From contig JARUPY010000533.1 of assembly GCA_029817715.1 (NCBI GenBank), positions 2,996,001 through 3,060,000 of the forward strand: a DNA stretch of 64,000 bases, in the 5' to 3' direction. This document shows, in pieces, positions 43,406 to 55,892 of this stretch. Numbering within the stretch: position 1 is the stretch's first letter; each line of letters opens with the position of its first letter. The DNA is from Melastoma dodecandrum (lineage: Eukaryota > Streptophyta > Magnoliopsida > Myrtales > Melastomataceae). The notes under the pieces are model-generated. The model searched no databases. It saw nothing but the letters and a program-made list of their open reading frames with translations, and was not told where the DNA came from. The translations under genes and the position numbers were made by a program.

Positions 43406-44038
43406 CTAATGCTCTTCCGACACCAGGCAAAGCCCTTCCTCGTACATCACCTTCTGCGCCGTCCCCGAGTTCACCACAGCCTCCACCAACTCCTTCCTGC
43501 TCAGCAACGCCATCGACTCTATCAACCTCCTCTCTGTCTCGCCTGTTCCCCCTAGGATGACGCAGCGTTCGTCCAGGGTGCACAACCGCATGGTGAGGAG
43601 GGCGAGGACCTGGGCCTCCAGGTACCTGACGTACTTGTAGGCCTTCTCCAGCATGGTAGCAATGTCAGCCTTGTGGTCACAGGGAACGATCCTACGCAGA
43701 GCCTTCAGCTTGTCGGTGACCTTCTGAGTCCGACGACGTGGAGGAGGGGGGGCCTGGTTTCTCCTGGCATGGGGCCGTCGCTTATCCGCGGAGGGAGGGG
43801 GTTCAGCTGCTCGGAAGGAGAAGGTTGGAGAGGGTTGGTGTGGGGGAAAAGCGGGGTGGTGGTGGGACGGGGGAAGTGGATAAGGGGAGGGAGGGAAGGG
43901 AGGAGGAGGAGGAGTGAGGAGGACGGGGTCCCCCAGGAGGAGGGACTGGAGGCTCACGCCTGCCAAGATGGAGTCGAAATCAGACGAGGAGGCCGTGGGA
44001 TGAAGAAGAAGAAGATGATGATGATAATGCAATTCCAT
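43406..44038 (-). CDS. BHLH117: Atypical bHLH transcription regulator, bHLH117-like
   Basis: Single exon, 210 residues. A His/Pro-rich N-terminal half (three histidines at the start, then several proline runs) leads to a bHLH domain at about residues 88-145: RRRTQKVTDKLKALRRIVPC, then DIATMLEKAYKYVRYLEAQV. The basic region lacks the His-Glu-Arg triplet needed for E-box contact, so it probably works by dimerisation, as other atypical plant bHLHs do. The C-terminus (LLSRKELVEAVVNSGTAQKV) with the ending GLCLVS resembles the conserved tail of Arabidopsis bHLH117. A TATA box 47-55 bases upstream supports the start. Confidence 0.8.
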   Translation of the reverse strand: MELHYHHHLLLLHPTASSSDFDSILAGVSLQSLLLGDPVLLTPPPPPFPPSPYPLPPSHHHPAFPPHQPSPTFSFRAAEPPPSADKRRPHARRNQAPPPPRRRTQKVTDKLKALRRIVPCDHKADIATMLEKAYKYVRYLEAQVLALLTMRLCTLDERCVILGGTGETERRLIESMALLSRKELVEAVVNSGTAQKVMYEEGLCLVSEEH

Positions 44039-44084
44039 CGGGCGTTATATTATTTTGGAGTCTCTCTCTCCCGTGTGCTGTCGT

Positions 44085-44093
44085 TTATATATA
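44085..44093 (-). promoter_or_regulatory. TATA box of the bHLH gene
   Basis: The minus strand reads TATATATAA, 47-55 bases upstream of the ATG at 44038. Confidence 0.6.
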
Positions 44094-45170
44094 CAAGGGA
44101 AAGGAAGGGGATAGTAGAAGACACGTGGACGGATGGGAATGAATAGAAGAATATGGGTTTTGAATGGACGGCTGTGATTTTGGAAGTACAAGCCAGCAAA
44201 AGAAAAAATGCATTTTGTTAATTTTACTACAGACTTGACAGTTTACTATCGGCCTCCGTCCCTTCAAATTCCCTCGTTCTCATCTCTTCCCCTTTGTTTT
44301 TGTTTTTGTTTTTTGTTTTTTGTTTTTTGTTTTTTTGTAATAAACACGATTGAATCGAAGGTGCAAAAGAAATATTTGTTACGTACGGTAAATGGAAGGC
44401 AGCATTTGTCGGGATCCGTGTCATCCTTTTTGGCTTAAAATCAGGGGCCATTTAGCTTATGCACCAAAATAAATTACGAAGAGTTATGTTCTAAAATTCA
44501 GTTCGTCAAAAAAATGTCACAATATATTGCAAAAGTTTCAAATTTTAACAAATAATACCACGAATTCGAATTACACCAAGTTCGTTTTACAAAAGCCAAA
44601 TTACCTTCGAGGTTAAAATCGATATTTAAAATATCGAATTCGTAATTTTTCATAAGCAAACTTTAACGGACGGAATTAAAAAAACGAGTTATAAGACAAT
44701 GAATGCTGCCCTGTACGATATATTAGAACAAAACTCTAATTACGACACGTGCAGGTCTTGTCCCATTTTCAGGCATGACCATGCCAAATAATAGAAAACC
44801 ACAGGAAACCAAAAGGAATTTGCATTGAAAAGGAAATAAAAGTATTCTCCCTGACCTCCACCCCTTTTCCCTAACTTCTAATCTCAATTAGGCAAAAAAA
44901 AATAACAGAGACTAATACACCTGCGCTAAAACACTACACAATGAATTACACAAATTGGAGAAAACAAAACTGTACACAATAATGCAAACCCCCCCCCCCC
45001 CCCCACCACCCAAAGCTCCAACCACCTAAATTTGGAGCTGCCACGGCGTTTAGACGGAAAAGTAAGGGGAGTCAGCTACATTGTGGTTTTGGGATCACGT
45101 CGGGGGCTCCTGTTCTTCACGACCCCCGAGGCGGGGCCGTGGGCACAAGGGGAGGGGCTGTTTTGTCATG
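44094..45170. other. Gene-free stretch between bHLH promoter and ATXR3 3' end
   Basis: It has a TTTTTG-type microsatellite at about 44297-44337, an AT-rich centre and a C run at 44990-45004. The part next to 45170 is the likely 3' UTR of ATXR3. Confidence 0.4.
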
Positions 45171-48100
45171 TTATCTGTCCCAGGCGGCTTGAAACACCGA
45201 CGTCCTGTTCTTCAGCCAGTGCAACATCTCCCTGTCGATTGGGGAGTTGTTTATCACGGAATCCAGCATTGGACTGCCCAACACCTTCGGCGAGGGGTTG
45301 AACGTCCATATCCGGTCCTTCGGCCAAGGTCTTTGAGATTGTTTTTCCTGGAGAATAAAGGAAAAGCGAAAATGCAGACACTCTCAAAAGTCAGGGATTG
45401 CCTTCTTCGTGAAGTATAAAAAAAGCACACCGAACAAAACTCACCATTCTTGCCACCATGAACCTCACTGTCCTTGGGCCGTAAATGCGCTGTCTTGAAG
45501 GTTTCTGGAGCTTCGCGTAAAAAGAACCGACGTCCGGTAAAGATAAACACCCTCGGCTGGCTTTAAATAGGGTAGAATCCGGGTCGCTGTTAGTCTGGAT
45601 GTGCCAAAAAATGAGTTGCCCCAAGCAATAGTTTTCTCCGTAGGTCTTCCGGTACTCGTGCAAACCTGGTCCTAACTTGTCGCTGAACTTGGGGCCCAAA
45701 TCCAGGGGACTGATGTGTACAGGGGGAGAAGTCACCGATTTATAACCCTGTGCCACACCACAATAGCTTTATTCATAATTGTTTCAAAGATTGACTATCA
45801 CAAAATTACCCGCGGCATTACATATCCATTAATGGTAATCCACAGAACTTAGGAACAATTTATCTTTGCACAAGCTCACCTGGATTTTAAAGAAGCACTT
45901 TGTGTAAGCATAGACATGGATCAGGTCAGCAGCGGCGTCGTGTCGACATTTATACGTGCAGGGAAGATTACGGAGCTCATCTCTCAACCTTGACAAAAAA
46001 AGAGATGACAATCAGTGTACAATAAGAAAATAAAGATATCACTTAGTATTTTTTTTGGTAGGAAAAGGATAGGTTGCATTCAAAAATAGGTGTTTTGGGG
46101 TTGATATCACTTAGTATTTGCTCACCATAACAACGATCTTTTCAATTCCCTATAGAAGTTATCGGAACCAGAAGGATAATGATCACGAATCCCGGACTTG
46201 AGATCATTCAGCAAGCGATCATCCATGTGAGGTGCCATGCTCGAAAGAAGCTCCTCCACGACTGACCCTTCCCCTTTCCAGATGAAGGACACCACTTCGT
46301 CTGGTGTAAGCCTAGCGAGTGGAGGTGGAGCTTCTTTGGAGTCCCCATAAGCACATCTCATCACATACCTAACCTGCACCATTTATCAAATCCAATGATG
46401 CTCAACATGATAAAACACAATACCTATACAACAATTAACAGCAGAGCAATCAGAAATTAATTCAGTGGAAACACACTGAATTAAGGAAACCCACCTTAAA
46501 GGTGAAAAAACAATTCAGATAGTGAAACTAAGGAAAGAAATAGCAACCTTATCTAAAGTGACAGCCAAGTTCTGAAGCCTTTGGTTATAAACACCCTCAG
46601 CCTGTCAATGATAACAACAAAAATGAAGAGGCATAACAAAAATCGGTAAAGCCCATGATACTACAACAGGGTAAGGATTTCCATCAGAACGATGGGAACC
46701 ATTTAACTCAAAACCCTGAAGAAGAATTAAGAGAGAAGCTCAATCTGAAGTCGTTAACCTGAACTTCGGCGTCACTCTTCTCAGTGTCAATGCAAGTTTC
46801 AAGAAAATACTTCCTCCTCTCTTCCAAATTATGCCTCAGAATCTCGTCGGGAAGTTTGATCCTTTCCAAATTAATAAAACGAACCTATTCAAGGTGTATG
46901 TGTGAGAAACACGTGGAAAGTAAATTAATTATTAAATACCAAAACAGAAGAATTGCAATCTACCAGGCGAGCAGAGTATGCAACCAGCCAAGGCGGCAAG
47001 CCACTAAGCAAACAACTACCCAAACCAGCACGCGTCAAATCATAGTAATCTTCTTCAGAAACCGAATTCGCTTCACACGCTTCTAACATCAACTGATGCC
47101 TGTCTAAGATCCCATGCCATTCTTCCAGTACCTGATGAAAGCAAATATATCAGCTAGAATTGACCAAACAAATTACCCATGTGATGTGTGAAGAATGTCC
47201 CAACGAGAGGAAATATGATGTAGATACCTTTTGAAAAGCACCCTCGCCTGTTAGGTTCAGATAACTTCCCCGACAAACCTGACTACCACACAAGCAAACA
47301 GAAGCTTCATATTCCTCCTTGCTCTGCAAACAGTACACATGACGTGTCAGGAATCTATATAAGTACCGCAGCACAATCAGACGCAACCTGGAGAGGAATC
47401 AAACCTCAGTAACAGAATTGTAATCAAAGGTAATCTCCTCTCCGAATTGGATCTTCCTGACGGAGTATATCCCAATCTGATATTGACCATCCACAGCAGT
47501 GACCCTGTTACCAAACATCCACCAGCAAAAGAACAATCTTCTGTTTTAGAGCCTTTCAGAAGGATACATGTCAATCATGAAGCAAAGGCAAGATCCATTA
47601 TAAGCTAGAACTCAACACTTATCATGATGATTTATCTGACAGTGAGTCACAAGTGAATAGCTCAAAGGAAGTCATCGGAGGGAAAGCGATAAAACTAGTG
47701 CCACAAAATGAAAGCACCTACACTGTTACAGATCTTTGCTTAAGCTATTTAAAAGGCACAAACGGGTTGCTTACTTTGCTTCACAATTAGGACGACAAGA
47801 ATGACAAATTCGGCTTGCATAGTTTGCTTTGTGCATAGCATCTACGACCACCAGATCATACCCATCCGCATCCCCCTGGATAAAGAAAGGAGACCATTGA
47901 TGAAGACGTTACAGAGCAGCAAGCAAGGAGAGACAGGACAAGGTCAGCTACCTTCGGTCTTTCTAGGTATATATTATAGAATTCTGGAGCAGGATCTTTA
48001 CTGTTCTTTTGCAGTGATCGGATGCCATCTTGTTTCTCAAACCATTTCCAGGTTGGATAGACCTTCCAATCCGACAGTTAACAGTTCAGAAACTAAGCTC

Positions 48101-51100
48101 CATCGAGAAAAATTACCATAACAACTAAGCATGTTCAAACAGGCCCAGTCAGTAGCATACTTCGTGTCCAAGTAATTTTATTCATAATCAGCAGACAGAG
48201 GTTAACAGGCTAAACCATTCTAACAATAAAAAACAAAATGCTGCCGCTGTCCAAGGAAGAAGTTAAATGAGCTTTCTGGAACGGCCACAACATAAAGAAC
48301 AATTTCATATGTGCTAACTCATATATATAGTGTCCACAAAATTGGAATCCGCAGGTAACACTGTAACAGATTATTATGCCTAGAATATCTTAGAAAATTA
48401 GCACCATTACCTCCCCCAAGAATTCTACAACAAAATCATCTTCGCCAAATCCTCCTTCTTTGTTGCAAACAACACCAAGCCCCTACAAGTTCATCAAATA
48501 AAAGCCAAGAAAAGAATCATCACAACACCAGCAGCAACAAAAATCCTATTAAAAGATTGTTATCGATTCAAACTCACAAATACTCCACACCAAAGACTCA
48601 CCTTTCGGTATGCAATATACTTATCATCAGGTCGACTGTCAATAGCCCTTAGTATAGCCAGACACATTTTCATTGTTCGCATATCTCGTTCCTCCTCAGC
48701 AATCAGTTCTATCTCTTCAACAACAGGCCTCAGAGGGTACATCATGGGGGTGTTTCCTGTCCCTGTGAAATGTCTAACTTGCTTGTTCAAAGTTCGAAGG
48801 AGAACATCTTCAACAAAGATATGCTTGTCTTGAAGAGACCAATTTAATTCTTCCGGTATGGAGTCAAGTAAAAGATTGTGAGTAAAAGGATCGATGCCAT
48901 AGACTTCTTGTTCTAAAACTTCAGTCCCAAGCTGCTTTCTAGGCTTAAAGTCCTTCACCTCAGGAAGTTCCATATCCAAGTCTTCAGAGCCATTCTTTTG
49001 AGCAGTTAGCTTCTCCACATAGTCATCTGGTAAAGAGACTGTCATCTTTCGCCTAACATCTACCTCGTCAGCTACAATTACGTACTTATCAATTACTTCG
49101 TACTTGCGGGTAACAGGGGGAACAAGACTGGCTTTTGTCATTCGGGCACCCCATTCACGATCATCCTCCAGACCTTCATCGGCCGAAAAGAAGCCATCCC
49201 CACCAAAGGAGCCAGGACGACTTTCTGACTGCAATTCCCGGTCACTGTCTGTATCTGACACTGTACTCTCACCATCAGACTTGCTAGTACCAGAAGATCC
49301 ACCAAAGTCATCGGATGTTTCACTATCCGAGTCCATTGACTTTCTATTCAATATGGATAAGCGTCTCCTTACTTCCTGATCAGAAGCATATGACCCATCA
49401 TCATAGACACCACTAGTCATGGAAGAACTATTGCTTCTGCTAATGTATTTTCTATCATTATCAACTCTGTTCAACATCCGTTTATACTTTGAAGTCGAAG
49501 AAAACCCTTCAGATGGCTCATCTTTCTGTAGATTTAAATGGCCATCTCTCTGGAAAGCAGCTTTTGAGCTCTCATCCAAGCGGGTAGCAAGCTGAATGAA
49601 TAGAGATATAATGTAATTCATATCTCCAGCATCACCCCTACTCCTCACTCTGCATTAAGTATGAAATAGTGAGGTCATCTCAGTAAACCAATGGAAGGCA
49701 GTGACATTTGGGTAAGAAGAAGAAAGATATAAGAGAAACAGAAAGATATACGGGAAAAGGAACAGAACACGTCAACAAATTGACAGTGTGCTAATCATGT
49801 TAACTAAAAGTTGATCAACAAACACTATCTGGTGTCCAAAACAAATTCTGCTGCCTGCACACAAAAATGCATAATAGATATTCCTAACATTCAACAGACA
49901 GGAAATAAACTCTTCAAACCATCCGTTTTGTACAGTACCAACACCAAGCAAAGACTTAAAAGCAAAGAGGATAACTAGCTAATCTGAAAACAAGGCTTAC
50001 TTTATTGCATCCCTACAGATCCGATCAATGTCGGCCTTAGCAAAACCAATTCCATTGCGTGAGTAATAGCCATGCCTTATTCGGTCTTGAATTTTAGCGA
50101 CCTGCCAAAAAATGACATTCACCTCCGTCAGCCGGCAGGTCATAGCAAAAAAGAACTAAATGTCCCGTAGAAAAGGTAGAAGTACCTTTGGTACAAGGAA
50201 ATTGAAAGTGTTCTCCTTCATGATATCCCTCAAACCTGAAGCAAGAAACTCCTCCATCCTCTTGAATGCTTTCTCAGCTTTCATAACAGCCCATCTTCTC
50301 AACCGTGCATCTCTTGATATCACAGATGATGTCTTCCTTGCATCAAATAATTTTGATCGCTTGTAATATCCATGGCTAAATGACTGCCCCGATGAGTCTC
50401 TGCGGTCCACACTATCAAAATAATCCTTCAAATTACTGAAATCATCCTTTTGACTAAACATGCCCTTTGTCGTAGAATCAGTTGAATTTTTATCTGTTAA
50501 CTGCTTGAGACTTCTCATTCTAGAATGTGCTTCCCCATAATTCTTTTTTGTCCTTAACCAATTCATGCTAGGAAATACATTAGGGAAGTCCACAAGCTGG
50601 TTACACCCTCGGATATCTACATCTGATAAACAAGGAAATGTACGAATCACTTCTCTAAGAGTATCTTCACTAACATTGGTGCAACCTTTGAGAACTATCG
50701 CATTAATCTTGCCATTGTGGTAACCATTCTGCAATAAAAAGAGATTATCAAGCCTGATGAGGAATTGAAGCTAATAAGTGAGGATCAGCTAATTCATAGT
50801 ACATACCAGAGCACTCAAAAGCATGGAATCAGTGCACTTGGGACCCAAGGATGAAAAATCGACCAGTCTGGATATGCCTTTGTAAAACACCACCGCAGAC
50901 CTCCAGTGCTTGCAAGTTGAGGAAGCAAAAGCCAGGGATCGCACATCAAATCTCAGAAAATGATAAACTCGTGCTAGGATATGACCATCCAAGAAACCCC
51001 ATGAATGCATGTGGTTTTCAACAGGCTCGTTCTCTTCCTTACAGAAAGAAGCACCCTCACATAGATCCTCAAATGACATTTCAGCCATTTGGATAGCGCC

Positions 51101-54100
51101 AACACCTTCTTCAACATCACTGTAATCATCATCCTCAATAGAAATCCTTGGTCGTTTGCTAGCATGATGGTCAGGATCTACAATCGGCAGTCCACTTATA
51201 ATATAAGGTAGCTTTACAAAAGCAGGATTAGAAGACCATAGCAAGAACAGTAACAATGCTCAAGGATGAGACACACTCATAACAATAGTTCTCTAAGAAA
51301 TCTTGAAGGATGATTCGGAAGTAAGCTTTTGCAGAATTGGCTTCCGAAAACCATAAAGTTGTTTTTCACCAGTAAAGCAGACACAGTGTCCAAAGAATAT
51401 GGAGAGTAATATCATTTGCTATCAACTTGAAAGATGTATAGAGAAAAGCAAACATAACAAAGAATGAAATTTAAATAGAAGTCATCTGCACCAAAACCAA
51501 CAGGCAAGAAGACAGATAAGAAAGTCAAGTTTTGGTATGCACCTGATTTTCGATAGAGTGGCTTATCCATCTCCTTCTTTGGCTGTTTGGCGTTGATCCA
51601 AGGATCAAGAACCTCATTAATAGCTGCTGTAAACTCTCTGCTCTTATACGACCTCATAACCAATTCATGCAGCTTTCCCCGCATGAAACCGATAAACTGA
51701 GGATGCATGCCATGGAATGAAGACGTGAGGTTATTTCCACCGGGTAAGAGAAGGCAGGTTCCTGAAGAACTGCCAAAGGATGAGTTATTCTCCATATTAG
51801 TACTGGCAGATGCGCCAGAAATTTCTCCAAAAGGTGTTGCAGGAACCCAGATATTGTCCGATTTCCTGAAGACACTACTGTGCTGATGAATAGCACCCTG
51901 GTCCACCAGCAACCGAATCTCGGAAAATGATACAGGTCCATGTTCACGTCCGATGCCATCAATAAAGTACCAATCTCCTGATTGTAATTGAAGGTCCTTC
52001 ACAGTGCATACCCGATCCTTCGGGGTGCTGATGGCTGCAATGCTCCTTCCAGATCCAGGCATCATATCTTCCATGTCAATTCTTTGACTAGAGGGGCCTT
52101 CCACGGAGGATCTCTGGACATCATTACTGACAGAATTTGACTTACTAGACCTCAAAACATGCCTATCCTTGGAACGAACCTTCATTCGTGACTCAATAAT
52201 GAAGGATCCACGATCCTTCACAACACATGCATTTATCCTTACCACAGGGAGCATTGTACCCTTAGTTCCCCTTGCTACAACAGGCTTAACCTGATTTCGG
52301 TTCCCATCATCATTCTCATTCCTTTCATCAGGACAGCTAAATCCCCAGGATGGCAATTCAAGCCTTCTACTTTGAGCAGGGTGATACAGCTCATCCTTTT
52401 CATGCCACCGAGGATCCTCATAGCCAGATTTCGGCATTAAGCACAACGGGAAGCCATCATTTAGGACAAATTTCCTTTTCGAATAGCGATCTGAGGCCGC
52501 CTCCTCATTTCTCTTCCAGTCCCCACCCTTGCATGATCGACCACCCCTCAACCAAACACCAGAATCAATGTCGCCCCCTGCTAACTCTGTTCCCGAAACC
52601 TGACTTTCATTAAAGTCGTCAGACATGGCATCGGAATTCCCCAATGGTATGTCTGTGGCCTTGTTTAGTGTTTCTCCACTGAAAGCTTGACGCAATAACA
52701 AAGCTGTTTCCATCAACAGAGATTGCCATGAACAGTCGTGCATATTTAGTTTGATAATGTCCAATTTTAGTTTGTTGCTTAAAAAGCACGAATTAACACG
52801 TACGAGTAACTTTCACCGACTTAAGTAAATTACAGGCCACTATTTCAATGAAGAGATCTACTGCGGACATTCCCACCGAAACAGATATTATCAGAACCCA
52901 CTAAAACTTCATTTCAGTTATTCAAGCAGAGAGCCCTGGTTGATCCCCATTATTGTTGCAGCTTTCTAAATATGGAAATTTCAACCACCCAAAAATAATC
53001 TTTGAGAAATCAACTTGCCCCAAAAGAGAATATAATAAAATGAAAGATCTCAGGACAATCATCCAGCAATTACCTTCCAAGCCTGGCCAATCTTCAGATT
53101 GGTCAATGGCAAATTCCATCTGCAGCGCTTCTGCAAAATAGTAAAAACCGCCCCAAAAAAATTAAAAGCAAGAAGACACCATAAAACAAACAAAATAAAC
53201 AAAACCCAGAAGAACGTAATATCTATGTCAGAAATTACATCCACTCACAGGGGCTTTTTCAGATCTTAAAGAAACTCCCGCCCTTTTTTACTTTAAAAAA
53301 AAAAAGGAAATCCCAGAAAGGGTATTGCAACTTGCGTGTACCTTGAATAATCTCCAGCTCCTTGCCTGGAATGAAGTTCCGACCCTCCAGAAGAGCTCCC
53401 ACCCTCCCCTCTATGTCAAGATCTTGCACAGGATCGGAAACAGGGGACACTAATGTTCCCTCGGCAGGGACACGACTGGATTGTCCAGTGTCAACTGAAT
53501 CATCAAGCAGATTCCCAGGGGCCTCAGGAGGACTTACCCGCCGTGTCACCATATCCGGAACTGCTGACGAAAAGCTCGGAGATACCAATGGGGAAGCTGC
53601 GTTTTCCACTGTCATCCACCGATCGCTATCCAGATGCTTTATGAAGTGGTCTGACAGAAGAACGCCACCATCCACCAGTGATTGGAGGTCAGCGAGTTTA
53701 GCCGGACCACATTCCACCCCATAACTGTCGAGATAAATCCACTTTCCTGAAAGCGAGTCGGGTACAGCAGGCATATGCGGAGGCGTGTCACATATGTCCA
53801 TATCCTCTTCCATGGATACCAACTCTTGAGCAGGAACGAGATCGACACAGGGGGTCCTTTCCTTGCTCGTGCTCGGACTCCGAACCTTTCCCTCCTTTTC
53901 AGGCTGACTGATGCCTGTTTTCTCTGCCAAAGATGCTACATTCTGCACATGTGTATTGCTGCTATCATGGCATTCTTTCGGGATGCTCTGTATCTCTTTG
54001 ACATTATTATCTCTATCCTTCAGCTTCTCTTCTTCCATCTTTTTCTTGGACTGAGAACTGGGTTTCTCGGAATCAGTTTTCACCTTTCCATTTTTGGTCT

Positions 54101-55892
54101 TCTTACTCATATCACGGTTGTCACGCTGTTTAACACGATCTGCCCGGGATTTTTCTGCAGCGTTCAAACTAGAGTCCCTACGATCTCTGCTCCTACTTTT
54201 ATCACGAGGAGGAGATCTCTCTATACGAGGACTTCTGTTCCTTCTTTCTCGGTGATGTCTACGCACAAGGGGGGACCTTTCTCGTCCATGTGGAGATCTT
54301 TCGCGTACATAAGGGGACCTCTCACGACCATATGGAGATCTCTGATGATAAGGTGATCTCGGACAGCCAATTACGCGGTAATATGGAGAAGTTTCACGAC
54401 CAGCTCCCAGATAAGGAGATCTGTCTCGACCAGCGGAGTAAGGAGACTTTTCCTGACCAATCTCGAGATAATGTGGGGATCTGTCCCGACCAGTTCCAAA
54501 GTAGAGAGGAGACCTTTCATGTATATTCCCATTATAGTATGGTGATCTATCTCGGCCATGTGGTGATCTCTCGAGACCAAACGGGCTCCGTTCCTTATGA
54601 CCATACTGTCGAGCTCGGCCACGAGGAGATCGATCGGGGCTGCGAGCATGCCTATCATGAACTGCTCGGGATGAGGACGACGGCTCAAAGTTCCGAAGGG
54701 AATGATTTTCCAGGGAAGATGATTTAGATGCAGAGGCATTTCTAGATGTCCTCTCAGTAGAACGTTCAGTGAAGTGCTCGGTCTGTAAGGGTCGACTTCC
54801 TTCGTCAGGTCTGCGGCCTTTTGTGGAAGTTGTATAATCAGCCTGATCAATGTAATGCTTCCGCTCACGATCACTTAACTCATAGCTTCCATCATCTCCA
54901 TGTCTCCTTGACCGATTCCCAGAAAAATATTCTCTTCCTGGAGTCTTACCACCATTGTAGTAGTCGTCCCAGTAAGAACCGTCACTGTGCAAAATCTTTG
55001 AGCTCAGCCTGGCTTTATCATCCTGACCAGCCTCCCATTTGTAAGGATTCTTACTCTGCTGACTTGCAGCCAAACCAAACTCTTTCCTCTGAAACCCATC
55101 GTCCCCTGAAAACTTACTCGAAGAAGGCGGTGTCAACCGCTCAGGCTCACGTCTCCAGACCATGCTCCTGCGTGGCGTACTATAACAGAAGTTGCCATCC
55201 CTGAGATTATCGTTTTCAGTCTTCCGCCATCTATCGGCAACTGAATCCACTTTCTCTGCTTCCCCATATGGCTCTCTCCAGGAGGACCTCAACTCCCTTT
55301 TCTCCACCTTCGCCTCCTCCCTTTTGACTTCGGCTGGTCGTGACTTCCCGGAAGAATTCTCATTTTTCCCACACTCCAACTTCCTGACAACCTCCTTCTT
55401 AACAACCACCTCGCTTTTCCGTGCACTGTCATTCACCCCCGAGTCTCCATTCTCCAGCTCCTTGGTCGGCCACTTCAGCGTACCCAACTCGCCCTCCTCA
55501 ACTTCATCATTCAGTGTGGCTTCTACCTTCTCCGAGGCATGGTTGCCATCACCATTTCCAGCTTCTTTAACAGCCTTCTCCTTCGCGACCTCACTCTTGA
55601 GCCTCCGGACTTTCCGCACAGTAACCACCTTCTTTATCACCTTCTTCACCTTCTTCTTCTTCGGGCCAGGAGCTGTGGAATCGGCAGCCGAATTCCCAGC
55701 AGCAACAGTAGTCGAAGTCGTAATAGCAGTACTAGCAGTAGGCGTCGTCCCGGAGGCAACACCAGCAGTATTCCCATTATTTCCAACGATCTGGCTCCCC
55801 AGGATCACTTTGTCAGGAAGCTTATCCATGATGCTGTGATGGTGGCGGTGATGATGCTGCAGAGACATGCAAGCCACACCTCCATCACCCAT
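45171..55892 (-). CDS. ATXR3: Histone-lysine N-methyltransferase ATXR3 (SDG2), H3K4 trimethylation
   Basis: Nineteen coding exons on the minus strand: 55892-53342, 53130-53074, 52685-51543, 51177-50807, 50728-50186, 50101-50001, 49649-48602, 48482-48411, 48062-47952, 47875-47775, 47504-47405, 47323-47228, 47131-46964, 46884-46759, 46601-46548, 46373-46126, 45988-45880, 45747-45445 and 45347-45171. The 7,479 nt code for 2,492 residues (Arabidopsis: about 2,335). It is the main H3K4 trimethyltransferase of plants, needed for sporophyte and gametophyte development. The start MGDGGVACMSL matches the family; the frame is open five codons further without an ATG. In order: basic and acidic N-terminus with EEGELGTLKW; an SR-like region of (R)SP repeats, about 417-570; a GYF-like domain, about 715-765; a second GYF-like domain, about 1104-1153; an F-box-like/LRR part, about 1305-1400; the SET domain, about 1930-2075, with HSCRPNC and ITFDYN; post-SET cysteines (CLCGSQVC); and the long conserved C-terminus ending AAWDR. 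No lesion was found. Confidence 0.95.
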
